Positions 46,293 through 59,855 are shown, counted from the first letter of the stretch. The stretch is DNA of 64,000 nucleotides from Nymphaea colorata (GCF_008831285.2 NC_045147.1:8586334-8650333), one strand, 5' to 3'. Program-made: numbers and translations. Notes: generated by a model not told the origin, from the letters alone.

Positions 46293-46946
46293 GGCTGTTC
46301 TAGATCCAGTGCTGAGGCTGAATACAGGGCAGTTGCTATGGGGGTTACAGAGATGTTATGGCTGAAGATTCTTCTAGTAGATATTGGGGTTAAAATGAAA
46401 GAGAAGATGAAGATGTATTGTGACAACAAGTCTGCGATTAACCTAGCCAATAATCTAGTCCTTCATGACAGAACTAAACATGTGGAGGTAGATCGCCATT
46501 TCATACGGGAACACATAGATTCAAAGGAATTGATCCTGCCTTATATGAAGTCTCAAGATCAAGTTGCAGATGTTTTAACTAAAGCCTTATGTACATCTCA
46601 ATTTGAAAAGAATGTTAGCAAGCTTGCCATGTTCGACATGTATGCTAAGCTTGAGGGGGAGTGTTAGAATATATTGTATTAGGGAAGCGGGTCCAGATAT
46701 GGACCCGGTCCCATGGGCATGGATACCGAGGTTGGCTCGGTACCCTAGGCGGGGTTCTCTACCTCTCCCTCTTATAATCTCCACTTATTTTAATTTTGGT
46801 GATTAAGTGAAATAATCTTCTCTCTCCTAGGGTTGCGGTTTTGCACCTAGGTTAGAGCTTCTCCGTGGTTTTTCACCTCTTTCTGAGGTTTTCCACGTAT
46901 ATCTTGTGTTGCATCTTTGTTTCCTCCTCCGTTGCTCGTTTCTACA
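46293..46946 (+). mobile_element. Copia-3 fragment: RNase H end plus 3' LTR
   Basis: The fragment enters inside RNase H (SRSSAEAEYRAVAMGVTEML), stays open to LEGEC-stop (~46667), and overlaps the polypurine tract TTGAGGGGGAG (46651-46661). A 285-bp LTR (46662-46946, TGTTAGAAT...TTTCTACA) follows. The LTR holds GGTCC/GGACC inverted words near 46690-46710. The protein is close to copia-1 but the LTR sequence differs, so it is a related subfamily. Everything 5' of RNase H is missing. Confidence 0.9.
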
Positions 46947-49112
46947 GAAGCCCTCAACACGAGGAAAAAACCACGGAGGAGAAATCTGGTTCCCACTAGC
47001 AGCCAGACGTTCTCTCTCATTCAAGAATTCATTCACACACCAAAATTAGGGATTACATAGGCTTAAGTAGAGACTTAACAGGATAACATATTGGACCGGG
47101 TCTGGACCCAAACCCGGACAGAAGACCCATCCACTAATACACTTCAACACTCCCCCTCAAGCTGGGCATACATATCAAACATGCCCAACTTGGATACATT
47201 TTTCTCAAACAAAGTAGAAGTAAGGCTTTAGTCAGAACATCAGCAGTTTGGTCTTCAGACTTCATGTATGGTAGAATTAATTCTTTAGCATTAATCCTCT
47301 CTCGGATGAAATGACAGTCAATCTCAACATGCTTTGTTCTGTCATGTAACACAGGGTTGTTTGCCAAGTTGACCACTGACTTGTTATCACAATACATTTT
47401 CATTGGCCCTTCAATCTCTATTCCAATATCAATCAACAATACTTTCAGCCACAGTAACTCTGACACTCCCACAACAATAGCTCTGTATTCAACCTCAGCA
47501 CTAGATCGGGAACAAATATCTTGTCTCTTGCTTCTCCATACAATGAGATTTCTCCCCAGGTAAACACAGTACCCTGCGGTTGATCCTCTAGTATCAACAC
47601 AGCCTACCCAGTCTGCATCAAAATAACCTCAATCTCGAACAATCCTTGTTTCCCATGTAGGAGTCCCTTGCCAGGATTCCGCTTCAAGTAACACAAGATC
47701 CTGTTAATAGCCTTCAAGTGAGCATCCGTTGGAGTATGCATGAATTGACTCATCACATTCACAGCAAAGGTAATACCAGACCTAGTGAGAGTAAGATAGA
47801 TCAACTTTCCAATTAGACGTTGATACCTTCCCTTGGCCTCTTCACAGAGAGGTTTTCCATCTCTAATATTGAGCTTGTGTCCAACATCCAAAGGAGTAGA
47901 AGCGGGTCTATACTCTAGTTTTATTGAGATCAAATTCGACAGCCAATAACTCCTTTAATTTTGTTATTTCATCTTCATCATCGCATGTAACAATCATATC
48001 ATCAACATAGACTAACAAAAGAGTAACCTTATCCTTCTTCATCTTCACAAATAGAGTACGATCTCCATTTCCTTGATTGTAGCCATGTTGTCTCGAGGAG
48101 ATTGCTTGAGCCTATATAAAGCTTTCTTCTCTTTGCAGCATTTTCTCGGTTCCTCATATCTTGGGGACATACACATATACACCTCCTCTTCAAGGTCTCC
48201 ATTGAGAAAAACATTCTTAACATCAAGTTGGTACATCTTCCACTCCTTTATCACTGCTAAAGAGATAATAACTCTAACAATCTTCATCTTTGCAACAGGA
48301 GCAAAAGTCTTCAAATAGTCAACTCTATATTTCTGACTAAACCCCTTGGCAACAAGAGTACCTCTCAACACTCCCATCTGGTTTGTACCTAATGGTGTAG
48401 ACCCACTTGGATCCAACCAGATGAACTGTTTCAGAGATCTTTACCACCTCTCATGTCTTGTTTCTGTTCAAGGCTTCCATCTCTTCTTGCATTGCATGAG
48501 TCTCCTTAGGATCACTTTGAGCCTCAGCAACAGTCCTAGGATTCACAGCTAAAGAAAGATATGATACAAAACATTTGTAGTCCTCGCTCAGTCTAGAATA
48601 AGATATGAAGTTACCAATAGGGTGTTGAGTACATGACCTGACACTCTTTCTCAGGGCAATGGGAAGCTCTTCATTTGCATCCTCTATCTCAATGTCTTTT
48701 TCAACTGGCTTCTCCCGAGCATGACTTGGGTCATCTAGGGAAGGAGTAGCATCGGGATTGGGAGTAGAATTCTTTCCATCAGTCACATCATCTATAAGCA
48801 CTTTTTGCTCAGAGTAAACCTGCCCAAACAAGTGGTTATGTTCCTCCTCAGTCCCAGTAGAACAACCTTCATCTCTTTCATGCTCAAGCACATCTGCAAC
48901 TGCTCGACTCTCTTTCCACTTATATTTCAAAAAATCTGTGAATTGAATTTCTTGACTCGAAGAATACTCTTCCATTGACATAGACTTCTCACCCTGAAGA
49001 TAATTCTCACCAAAATAGAAGACATGTTCCAGGAAGGTGACATCCTTAGTAACATAAATACGACCAGTGGTGGGATCAAGGCACTTATGCCTTTGCAATG
49101 CCCTTGGAAGAG
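46947..49112 (-). mobile_element. Copia-4 fragment, minus strand, 5'- and LTR-truncated
   Basis: On the minus strand: end of integrase and linker (CLDPTTGRIYVTKDVTFLEH, ~49098), reverse transcriptase (YQLDVKNVFLNGDL near 48200; a YVDD region around 48010), RNase H (GVSELLWLKVLLIDIGIEIE at 47472), polypurine tract (47150-47160) and a truncated LTR (46947-47149) starting TGTTGAAGTG. Several frameshifts split the frame (near 47200, 47610, 47940, 48110, 48430). The LTR is cut after the GTGTTGAGGGCTTC block, directly against the end of the copia-3 LTR. The protein is close to copia-1. Confidence 0.9.
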
Positions 49113-52100
49113 TCCAGCTTGTTCCACCAAGCCTACGGTAGTCATGATAGGTTTCATGTCTTCCATGCTTTTGTGCACTCTTGTGGCTAGATTAGTGACT
49201 ATCCATTCCATGTATAGAATTCCCTAACAAAACATCATAAGAAACTGACCATGTTCCCATTTAATGCATGCGTGCGTTCCCATAGTTGTGATTTAATGTT
49301 TTGGTTTGGCAGAAGTGTTGATGGTTTTTTCATAAAGTTTTCATGTGGTAGCCACACATGCACACATCCATGCACATAGAAGTTTGCTAAAGGTTGAGTT
49401 AAGTTAGGTAGACATTTCTATCACATGGCAGATTTTTTGTCAGACTTGTCAAAGCCGCTATTCTAGGAGGGCGTTTTCAACATTTAGATATATATTGGGA
49501 TCATTTATATGACTAGTTTCTTTTGGCACCAATTTATGTGATTTGGAGTATGTTTTTCCCCCTCCATCACGTAAATTACAAACCTATTTTCTAAATTTCT
49601 ATATGTAGGAAATTGGGTTATGAGATTTTAATAGAATTTGCGGCTTCAAAGCTTATGAATTAAGTAGAATCTCTTTATTCCTAAAAGTGAATGTTGTTCA
49701 TTTCTATGTTAGCTTTACAATGAACCTAGCTTTGTGAATTTTGGTATTGTTTGTACCTTATGCTAGTTAGAATTATAGAACCAGATTTTTGTAATATGAT
49801 TTTCTACAAAAAATGGTTGATGAGAAATGTGTTTCCTTGATGTCATAAGTCAAGATTGAGAGATGTCTAGAGTCTTTCCACCAAGTTTCGTCAGATTTGG
49901 TTAGTCGTTTACTTTCCCACTTGTACTGCATTTTCTGTGGTATCTAGTTTGCAGTCTTTGGGATTTAAAAAAATTACTTACTTTTATACTCTAAAAATCC
50001 AAAGTTGGGTGACGTTTGGCAAAGTCGGAAGATATGATCACGTTTTCCATATGTCAATACTGTCTATGTCAATTTTTAGCCTCCATTCATGTTCATTAGG
50101 GTCTTTAATTTGTTGCCCCAAGTTAGATTATTAATTATATTTTTATGTTTCTCACTGTTATAACTATTTCAGTTTTATCAAATGCCTGAATTTCAGAAAT
50201 AAGTTTTGGCTGCAGAATGATATTGAGTAGCATAAAGTGTGTTAAGTTCATTCATGTAATGATAGTCAATCTCCAATTTTTAGCCCAAACCGAGTTCATA
50301 GGTTACCCTTTTGCACATCCAAAATTGCCCATCAAATCATAAGTGTGTTTCTACACATTGCAGAACACCATTTTCTAGCATGATTTTGGCAATATCCTAG
50401 GTTGAGTTTCTGCCATCATTTTTTTATTCCATCGCTTCAAGGTGTTAGTTAGATGTGTCTAAATGTCGTCTAAGCAGTTTCACATCCATCCAAGGTCATT
50501 AGGTTATGTTTTCCTTCCTAGGTATATGCTCAATTTTTAGCTAAGCCATATTTAGTTTCGTTTAAACCTAATTTTTAACATCATTGCATAGTTTCTACCT
50601 CATGCAAACATTCTTTTTCAAACCCATCGCTTTTGTAGCTTTCTTTGATGTGTTTATAAGTTGTTCGAATTTAATGTCAATTAGAATTCGTTTTAAGGGG
50701 TCTACCACATCTGAAATTTAAACCTATTTTCTATTTTTGGCAGTTTTGTTTTCTTACCCAAGTTAGAGTTGTGGTCTGCTTTGCTTGTCATAGTTTGATC
50801 TCTTGTGGTTGTCTTGGCATGCCTCACATCAAGCAGCTTGCTCAGCATGTCTAGGATGTGCTTGTTCAATCCCATGTCCATCAAAGGTCACATGGCTAGT
50901 GGGTTAGGTCTGTTGGCTGGGTTAGTCCTCTGTGTCTGTGTTGTATACATGTTCTAGGTTCGCACACATTGGCAGGGATGCATTGCACAACATGCAAGCC
51001 ATTTCCTCAGCAATTTGATGCTGATGGACTCCCCTTGGGTTGTATATATAACATGCTTTTTTTGTTAGTATGGTGCTTTATGTGTTATAGGGTGCTTGGT
51101 TGTATTGATAATCTTATTTGCATTATCACAGTTTATTTATATTTCCCCTACAACAATTCGGGTTAAATCTGTCACTATTTTAATGCTAGTTAAAATGAAC
51201 GCTGGCACTATTCCAGTGCCAATAAGACCACGAGGGCCCCAATCGCCACTACCATTTGCACTGGCGGAAAATGCTAGCAATAGAGCTCATGACTACACTG
51301 GCACAAATTTAGGGCCAGAAAAAGAGGGCTAAGTGATGCTTCATGTAGCACCAAAAGAATAGAAACTATGGCCAGCATCAGAAAGGTTATTAACTGGTGG
51401 ATTATTAAACACAAGTATTCACACTATATCTGGCATCTCTCAAGACAGTGCTGGAGATGAATGCTTTTGATGCTACATTAATTAAGACACTAGTGATGGT
51501 GTTAAATTTTTTAATAATAGTAATACTAATAATATTTTGTACAAACAATAGCTGAAATGCACATAACACTCATTCCATCAGTTACAATTAATTTGTTACA
51601 TAAAATGGAATACAAAATTCCAAATTTGTTTAAGGCAGGTACTCAGCTTCCCTCGATGCTGGTTCATCCTTGTATTTGTTCAAGGTAGCTCTGATCTATG
51701 TTTTGTTCCTTTGCATCTACTTGTAGACCTTCATACCTATACACAATGATCCAAAACCTATTACCTACACATATCTGGAAGCACATTTTCCAATTCTGAT
51801 TGCACTTAGTTATATACATAATAATGCTGATGCTATTCCAGCTTACAAGAACAAGAATGGACAAGGAAGATATAAACCAGAAGCACTTTTTCCTCTTCCC
51901 CTATAAATTTAGAATCTAATTACTTATGCTACAGCCAACTTATTCTCACACTTTTTATTTAGATATAATTTAGTGTACTATTACAAGATGTACCTGCATA
52001 TATAGGATTCAAAGCCAAAACAAGTTTCTTCTTGTTGTGCATAGTTGGTCTAGATTCTTATGCTTCATAATATAACAATATTGAATTTGTTTTCCATAGG

Positions 52101-53056
52101 CTGCTTGACCTGAAGGTAAGGAAGATGAAGCTCATAGCCTCCAAAAGAAGAGATAGGAATTTGATTTTCATCAAAATCACCAAGTTGTTTCTTAGATTAC
52201 AGCAATTAATTCTGATGAAACAAGGAAAGAGTTTGAAGTAGTTGCATAGTCATTATAATGTGTATGTATGAGCTCTTCTTATACAAAATATTAATATGTG
52301 GGACAAAGCTCACCTAGCAATTAGACAACCCACAACAGATTCAATAGAACTTCATCAGAAAATTATACACAAAATGTACTAAGTGTAAACATATTGAGCA
52401 ACGGAAAATCGAAAATTAATGCAATTTCTTCCAAGTTGTTACATATGCTCGATGTCAACTTCATGTTTACGTCACAGGTTGAAGGGATTCTAATGGTGAT
52501 ACTTAGATACGTTCACCTCGATGCTGTAAAGTTTCATATCCTTTAAGCAATAAAGGATCTAGCCATATTATGTTTGTAAGATATTTGTCCTACTCTTATG
52601 TATTAGTATGTTTTGTTGAGAAAGCTATATAAACTAGGAGAGTTTCTTTGTTCCCTAGGCCTGGTTTGCATCACCAAGTGGAAAGAAATCTGACCTCTCC
52701 ATTGGAACCCACTGCATCTACCTTGTGAGAAGAGAAAGTTTAATGGCACCAACCCATTTCTTGTACATACGTTCTTCCACAATTTGGTTACAAAAACTTA
52801 CCCGATGAGATAGAGATTAAATGAACATTAGTCTGGTTATCTTGTTTTTTGATAGTTGCAATGTCTCGTTTTTTCTAAAAATTTGACACAACCATCCAGT
52901 TGTTCATATCTATCAAGAAAGGCCTGAAGCTTTGTATTTCTGCATATGCATAATCTTGATGACTATATCTGCCTTATCGACAGCCTGAGCAAAAATGGTT
53001 GAAAGATCTCATATTGAGAATCTACGTGGAGGTAAAACCTGATTTAAAATTTTCAC
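49113..53056. other. Long AT-rich intergenic stretch
   Basis: No supportable gene. Around 51180-51300 there is a more GC-rich segment with CTGGCACTATTCCAGTGCC palindromes that could be the end of a DNA transposon, but no partner end was found. A possible short exon (VERSHIENLRGG) precedes a GT at ~53030. Confidence 0.45.
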
Positions 53057-53257
53057 TTGCATTTACTGTTAGTTAATTTAGCTGCAGCTGCGTTCAAACA
53101 ACAAATTGAATCAAGTCGCTCTGATCAAGTGGGCCTTCCAATTAAAGTCGACGTGTTTCATTCTGGATCTCTGAAGGCAAGTAGATGGAATAACTTACCT
53201 TGGGAAATCTTTGAGGGTGTATTAGGGGGGTTGGCATCACAGTTGGGCGAGGCTTAG
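53057..53257 (+). CDS. Unassigned exon-like ORF
   Basis: Reads AAFKQQIESSRSDQVGLPIK, then VDVFHSGSLKASRWNNLPW, with an AG acceptor-like site just upstream (GCTGCAG) and a GCAAGT donor-like site after SLK. The composition is protein-like but I do not recognise it. It may be one exon of a broken plus-strand gene together with the ORF at 58204-58392. Confidence 0.3.
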   Translation: MHLLLVNLAAAAFKQQIESSRSDQVGLPIKVDVFHSGSLKASRWNNLPWEIFEGVLGGLASQLGEA

Positions 53258-53388
53258 TAGTCAGTCAATTCCTGTTTTGAACTCTCATGCTATCAATTTT
53301 GTTTAATGTAAAAAGGAAACACCAATATACAAGCTGAAATATAGGAAGAGGTCCACCCCCAAACCATAGAAAGTAGTCTTGAACCTTA

Positions 53389-54058
53389 CACTTTGTTTGC
53401 ATAGAGGGAAGGAGAGGCAAAGGGAGGGGTGGAAAGGGGAGGGGTGGAAAGGAAAGCAAAAGAAAGTGAGGGAAAAGGAATGGGAAAAGAAGGGAAAGGA
53501 AAGGAAAGGAAAGGAAAAATGTGATTATAAAACTTGTTTGGATAGAAAGGAAATAATTGCTAAATCATATTTGTTTGGGCTACATAAAGAAAAGAAAATG
53601 TTAGAATTTATATTACTTTATAATAATACCCCTGCACTAGATGATGGAAAGGGGATAGGGGGCATCGTGAATAGTGGTAAAAAGATAAACAGAGAAGATA
53701 AAAAAGATGAATTTGAGGAACCTTCTTTGTTGTGATAGTTTACGTGAACAGTGGTAAAGAGAGACTCTAGATAAAAAAAGATGCTACTATCACGTAAAAC
53801 CTTGTTCTTGCATGCACAGTGAGAAAGAAATGGCATATATGGTAAAAAGTGATAAGCCTTTCTTTCCCTCCAATTTTGGAGGATTGGATTTACACTAGAG
53901 CATCCTTTTCATTCTCTCTCTTTCTTTTCCCTTTCTTTGCAACCAAACAAGTTTTTTACTTTTCTTTTATTTCTTTTCTTCTTAATTAATCAACCAAACA
54001 AAGGATTGATTGTTCTTTCATTTTCTTCCCCTCCCTTCCCCTTCATCCAAATAGGGTG
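53389..54058. mobile_element. MITE-like foldback, 670 bp, TTA target duplication
   Basis: Left end CACTTTGTTTGCATAGAGGG and right end (reverse complement) CACCCTATTTGGATGAAGGG form imperfect terminal inverted repeats. TTA at 53386-53388 and 54059-54061 flanks them. The left arm is almost pure purine (53397-53520) and the right arm pyrimidine-rich (53870-54050), so the arms can pair. A 3-bp TTA duplication is typical of PIF/Harbinger-derived elements; superfamily assignment is inference. Confidence 0.65.
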
Positions 54059-57000
54059 TTAGTATTGGGGAATGGAAAAAACTTTAGGTAGCGTTTGGCT
54101 ACATGCACAAAATGGAGGCATAACGACATTCTGCCTCTAAAATAGAGTTTTGATTGGCTACACAGGAAACCCAGTTTCCTTAAAATCTTTATAGGGGGTC
54201 GTTTTTTCATTTAAAAACGTTTTGTGTAATGGTTAACGATTTTGGGGTCTGCAGCATGGTGCTCCATCCGGCGACAACATGGTTTTGTTTGTTTTTTTAT
54301 TATTTTGATTCATGATGTTTTGGCAAACAAATTAGTATATATACTGTTTTTCAAGCTGCAGGTGTGGTAGGGTCAGTCTAAAAGCAACCGAACCTACTCC
54401 CAAGATCTGTGGAGGGAGGCGCACCACTCGAAGTGAGGTTAAGATTTACAATTTCAAATCCCTGCCGGACAATCCCCCGACTTAATATTCCCTTGGGTCA
54501 AGATGAACAAGTGAGGTTAAACCCGCCCAAGTCTTAACCTACTACAGAAATCTAAAAATATGTGAGGCTTATTACAAACGTAAGCGATACATGAAATCAC
54601 TCCTCACTCACTCAAACCATTCATTCAAGCAAACCATCCTGTCAAACCATGCCTAGGCGAAACAAACCATGTCCCAAACCCTTAGGTAGGCCAAGTAACT
54701 CCGAGTTGTGTCCTAGGCCAAGAGGGCTTTGGAGGAACTCAACTGGTTGCATGCCAATGTGGCTGGTGTGCAAGCAATAACACCCTTAGCCCGTGTCTAT
54801 AGGATGACACGAATCTCACCTCTCGGGGCCACGCCCGAGGACTCCACTTGCTACACCAAGGATGAAAACTGCAGCCTTAGCTGCCCCCTTGGTATTCACG
54901 ATCCGTCATGAATGTCCAGCTCCTTGCTTCCGTACACCTTGCTAAGTCAGTCAAGTGACAAAGAATCACTATTCGATCAAGTATAACAAGCAAGAGTGTT
55001 AAGGTAGATGCATTCACCAGAACCCTAGTCGACCCCAAGTTGCAAGAGAGAGTTGGGGGGAAGCAATCGCCAATATCGCTTGGCGGACGCGGTTCCTTCA
55101 ATGTAGGTCCGGTGGTAGGTTTGGCTGGTTCGAGCCTTCTAGTTCCAAGCCGTAGGTGGGTCCACCTTCTGAGTTCTCCTCCTTCCAATTAGGACTCCTC
55201 CCAAAGATGGCGCAGGGATCACCTTCCAATGATTGTGGTAGAATCTTCCAAGATCGGACTGATGATCGAGGACTTGCCCAAATGATGTTGATTGCTCGTT
55301 ACAAGGGATCCCTTCCTATTTTGGTGCACGAGATCCTTCCTTTCAATCTTGGTGCGAGCTCAGATTCCTTCAATCTCCACGTGGAAGATCTCCCTTGATT
55401 GTTGGTGATTGATCTCCCGAGATTAGGAAAGATTCTTACCTTTAGTGGATTGCGTCTACGTGTAATGCACCTAATCTTTCGAGATAATCTCCTTCTTATT
55501 TCGTTGGAGGGAAATAAGGAAGGGTATCTCGCCAAAGTGGGGACGAGCTGGCCTCACCCCACGTGTCTTCGCCTCCAGCTGCCACGTCACTTCTTTCCTT
55601 ATTGATGGAGTCCAGATACGATGTATCTGGAAGCGTAGAAGATTTTCCTTCCAAGATTGTCGCTAAAAATCAGGAAGGTAGGACGCGCCAAAAGCTTCCT
55701 TTTTGGGAACGGTTGGACACTTGGCACGCCTCCCTGCGTGTCTTGCTGCGCCTTCCACAAATGTCACCCTAGCTGGCGGCTTCTTCCTCCCTGCGTTGAC
55801 ACCTAGCCTCCCGAGATCAACTGCGGATCTCACTTGCCCAAAAATGTAGCCAAAGGATTTGGAAAGGAGACGACACCCAAATGTTACCTTTTTGGCACAC
55901 TTATGCGTTAGGGCTGCCTTTTCATCTCCGGACGAATTTGCCCATGCTAAATAAGAATTAATTTAAGTAAAATCAAGATATAGCAAGGGCAGACTTGGAA
56001 CTGAGTACCCAGTGGTCGGATCAGACCGGAAGTCACCGGATCTGACCGGAAAGATGACCGGAATTTTGATCTACTCCATGAAATCCGGCAAACAGTCTTA
56101 CAGGCACCCAGAACTTGCAGTCGCTGATTCAATGGCCAAATGAAGTCCAAATATGTTTATTTTTGGATATGTTGTAGAACTTTTAATTACGAATCCAACG
56201 GTATATGGATCGCCTGAAAACTCTACCGGAATCACCGGAAACAGCCTCTGCAAATGGCGGTTCTGCGGCAGACTGTGCCTGAGCGGCGGCGGCAGAAACA
56301 ACGAACTTCCGCGGCGGATTCGCCCGGTGCGCCCTGGTCCGATCAAAGCTGAAATTTAAGTAAGCTGAGGCCGAGATCTTTGCAACAAGCTATCAATTGC
56401 CGTAAAACTCCCAGTGGGTCTCCAGATATAGCTATTTTATCAGGGATGATTTCTGGCGCTCCCTTCAGAAATCTGAGAATCGCCTTCTCCAACACAGTCG
56501 TCCTTATCCTAGGATTTGAGTGTCTTACCTATCTCTGTTTACTGCCAAATTTGAGTATGTTGTAGAGGACGTCGAGATCTTTCCAACGGTATATTGTACG
56601 CCCTCTAACTCCCAACGGATAGTGAGATATGGCCCTGTGATCAGAAGCTTCTGCTGTTGCCTCCTTCAGAAAACCGAGAGGCTCCGCCTTTGCGCGTTTC
56701 CTCTTTTGGATTCCGCGACTTGCCTTCTTTTCTTCTCTTCTCCTCCTTCCTCGTTCCACAACCTGTCTTCAATAAATCATATCTTCAAATGGGGGATGTA
56801 GAATGCCTTATCTAGCCAGGATTTACTAGAGAAGAATCAGAATTTAGGCTGCTGGTCTAGGGACCAGCTGGATGCTTCCTTTCCTTCTCGTGATGCCTCC
56901 AAGACTAAATCTTCCTCTCCACTCAATGCCGCTGGTCCCAATCCAGTTAGGCGAGATGTTACTCTCGAATGCAAGATCTGAACCTTCGTTGATGTCGTGG

Positions 57001-57778
57001 GTAGGGCGAAACCGAGAACTCCTCCACTAAGTACTTAGGAAGGTGGAATACTTAGCTTTAGGATGAAGGTCTCGCCGGATGTTGTTGATGAAGAACCGGT
57101 GGGTAGAACCACGACACGTCGTCTTCTTCACCTCCCTATGGAGCAGCTGCCTCAATATCCCTTCGTGATCAAGGAAAATGCACAGCTGATCATCCAAGGA
57201 CTCCTTGGTTCGGGTTAGATGTTGATCTTCTTCTTTAATGGCTACCGGCAGCCATTAATGGATGGAAGACCTCCAGTAATCTCACGGCTTGGTGAGTATT
57301 GCTGTGTAGTGCTTCAATGGAAGCCACGCCCTAAGGACCAAAGAACTCCACGAGGGAGAAAGAGAGAGCTTCTCTCACTTCATTCAAATTCAATAAGCAT
57401 AATGAACATCGTCTCGGTTTCGTGCCTTTATAGACATAGGCCGAACCGGTTCCTAACTTGTCTCGGTATGAGACTTACAAAAACCGACTCAAATAAAAGA
57501 GAAACGGTACATGAATTAAATGACTTAAACAAAATAATAAAATAGTCTTGGGTGCTCCTCCCGGATCCCAAATGAAGTCTTCAATCTCATGTTCTTGGAT
57601 CTTGGACCCGTCTTTCATCTCATGCGTGTGGATCCTTCTTGGATCTCGGATCCCCTTATGGCTGTCCTTCGGATCTTCTTCTTGTATCTTGCTAGATCCG
57701 GATCCACTTGTCTCCTCACGCTGGTCCATGGTTGCACTAGGTGGTCCATCGCTCATCTTCATGCCGAGCCCACCTTCT
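54059..57778. other. Repeat-like region without recognised gene
   Basis: Mixed-composition sequence with ACCGGA-rich stretches (56020-56230), GATCTTCC-rich words (55200-55450) and no recognised protein domain. It resembles LTR or leader sequence of a gypsy-type or other large retroelement, but I could not identify paired LTRs, a primer site or pol motifs inside it. Confidence 0.4.
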
Positions 57779-57928
57779 TCTAGGCTAGAGTCGCCTAGGT
57801 CTTCACCCTCTACGTTAGGTGTGCCCGGGTCTTCTTCATCTAGGCTAGGTGCGCCTCAGCCTTCGTCCTCTAGGCCAAGCATGCCTAGGTCTTCCGCACC
57901 TAGACATGATGAGTCTAGGTCTCCTAGG
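57779..57928 (+). repeat. 30-bp minisatellite, five degenerate units
   Basis: Units of the type TCTAGGCTAGAGTCGCCTAG plus GTCTTCACCC repeat every 30 bases. In the frame 57548-57937 they encode a 10-residue repeat (LGVPGSSSSR-like, serine/proline/arginine-rich). Whether that frame is translated is unknown. Confidence 0.7.
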
Positions 57929-58203
57929 TCAAGGTAACCTAGGTCTTCTTAGTGTTCTTAACCTCACAAGAGAAAACACTGCCTTCACGCGAGAATGCCT
58001 TAGACGCTTTTGGGAGTTTAGCCTCCCTATGTTTTTCATCAACTCCGCTAGAAAACGCCTTAGCCGTAAATGCTAGAGAGAAACTACGAAAGTTAACCTC
58101 CCTCGAGTTTTTACCCTTGCTCGAAGTCGCTCCCGCTTGTTCTTCGCAAAACTCATGAACACAAAGGTTAGCCTCACAACAAATATGAGCGCCTTCGGCG
58201 GAG

Positions 58204-58392
58204 GTGCCAATGTGTGAAGTACGGACAATTGAAGTAGGCTCGTATCAAGGTGTTCTAGGAGCCGGTTCTACTCTAATCTGTGTTGCACATCAAGTGTTTG
58301 ATAAATTTTTTTATGAAAATCTGATGGTCAGTCTTCAAAGCAGCAGTAAAGAACTTGTGGCTGTCACCCTCAAAGAACATATAGAATTGTAG
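58204..58392 (+). CDS. Unassigned terminal-exon-like ORF
   Basis: Reads EVRTIEVGSYQGVLGAGSTL, then ICVAHQVFDKFFYENLMVSL, and ends KEHIEL-stop. The composition looks like a real C-terminal exon followed by AT-rich 3' flank. I do not recognise the family. It may belong with 53057-53257, separated by the inserted elements between. Confidence 0.35.
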   Translation: MPMCEVRTIEVGSYQGVLGAGSTLICVAHQVFDKFFYENLMVSLQSSSKELVAVTLKEHIEL

Positions 58393-59855
58393 CTGCTAAT
58401 TGGTCTGTAGCTTAACAGAAATTGTTTCAAGGTCTGGCCCTTGATTTTCTATACATCAGCATCTGTAGCCCAAGGAAACATTGTTGGATGGTTCTTCGGA
58501 TGAATAATTACTGGTACTACAATGAGTAATTGCAATTATTGTTTGGGAGAATTCTCTGAGAAGGCCATTTCAATAATCTTTTTGTCTTTCGTTCTCCTTC
58601 AGTTTCAAGAATAGGAGTATAAACCTACGGCGGTTATTCAATTTTGCTGTTTATGCGGGTGATAATTGCAATTCCTAACTGTGGAACGGATGGTAGTTTT
58701 TTTTTTTTAACCAGGCAAAAGGCAAGAACGATGGCTCCATATTCCAACTCTTATTTAGTACCTGTTTTTATTTTAATGGCAAGCCGGGAAGAACCTCTTC
58801 ACATACATCGGCCCTAGCTCCTGAACTTCCAAGTATGGTGAAATGAGTGAATGGAGATCATTTTAGTTGGCATCTTCTAACTTTCCCATGTGGAACTTGG
58901 GAGGCATGTATTTGTGACTGCATGCTTCAACTGCTTTGGACATTCTCTTGGCTTCTTGTGCAGCTTTTGTTGTCCAATGTTTGGCGGCCAAGCTTATTGT
59001 TGTAATAGACATGGACAACTTAATTCTTGTAAACCTTAGATGGTAAACTCCTTTTGCAGTGCAATGATTTAAAAGTGCTGTTATTTTTGCATGAGATAGT
59101 GTATTTATTTTGTCGCCTTAGGTTAAAAAACCATATATGCCATATGAATGTGGTCATGTTATCGTTTCCTAATGTTTTGGAAGCTATCTCATTGCACAAA
59201 GCATGCTAAAGCAAATGAGTAATTTAGCTCACATTTTTAATGATGGTTTTCTATGTACATTTGCATCAGCTATTTGTATTCTTATTGTTAATTTCTTACT
59301 AATTGCGGACTTGTGTTTGAGAACTGACGTCTTGTAGATTTGGGCTATTAGTTGACACTCTTTCAATAGACAGTGTCTACACAAATATGTGTATTAACTA
59401 ATTAACAATAAGTCAGCTGAAATAAGTTTGTAAAAAACCATTTTTTTGGCCATTCAAATAAAAACCAAGTTTTTACTATTGAAAACCTGTTTTTCGGCAT
59501 GCTATCTAGACAGTAAAACCAGGTTTCAAAAACATATTAAGAAAACTGATTTTCTCAAAACCAAGTTTTAAGACCAGTTTTTTCTAAGGGTGCATCAAAA
59601 AAGGCCTAAGGCTTGGTTCGAGCAGTGGAATCACCTTTCGCCCACGAAAAGAATGACTTCGCGGGAGAGGGGGACAGAGCTAACGGGACAAAAATAATCT
59701 GATATCTTTCAACAGGGTTCGCTTCATCCACGTTACCTTTTTCGAGTAAATGGAGTTTCGACGGCTCGCGATAAGTCTTTAATTTTAGGCTGCTATCAAG
59801 GACGGAACGAAAACGACGAGGAGGAAGATCAAAGGTTCCAACATCGAATCCATTG
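58393..59855. other. Intergenic and promoter region of the PHP gene
   Basis: AT-rich; nothing coding. 59430-59590 has several AAAACCAAGTTTT / AAAACCTGTTTTT words in both orientations, suggesting a small foldback. The last ~150 bases would be 5' UTR of the PHP-domain gene. Confidence 0.45.
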
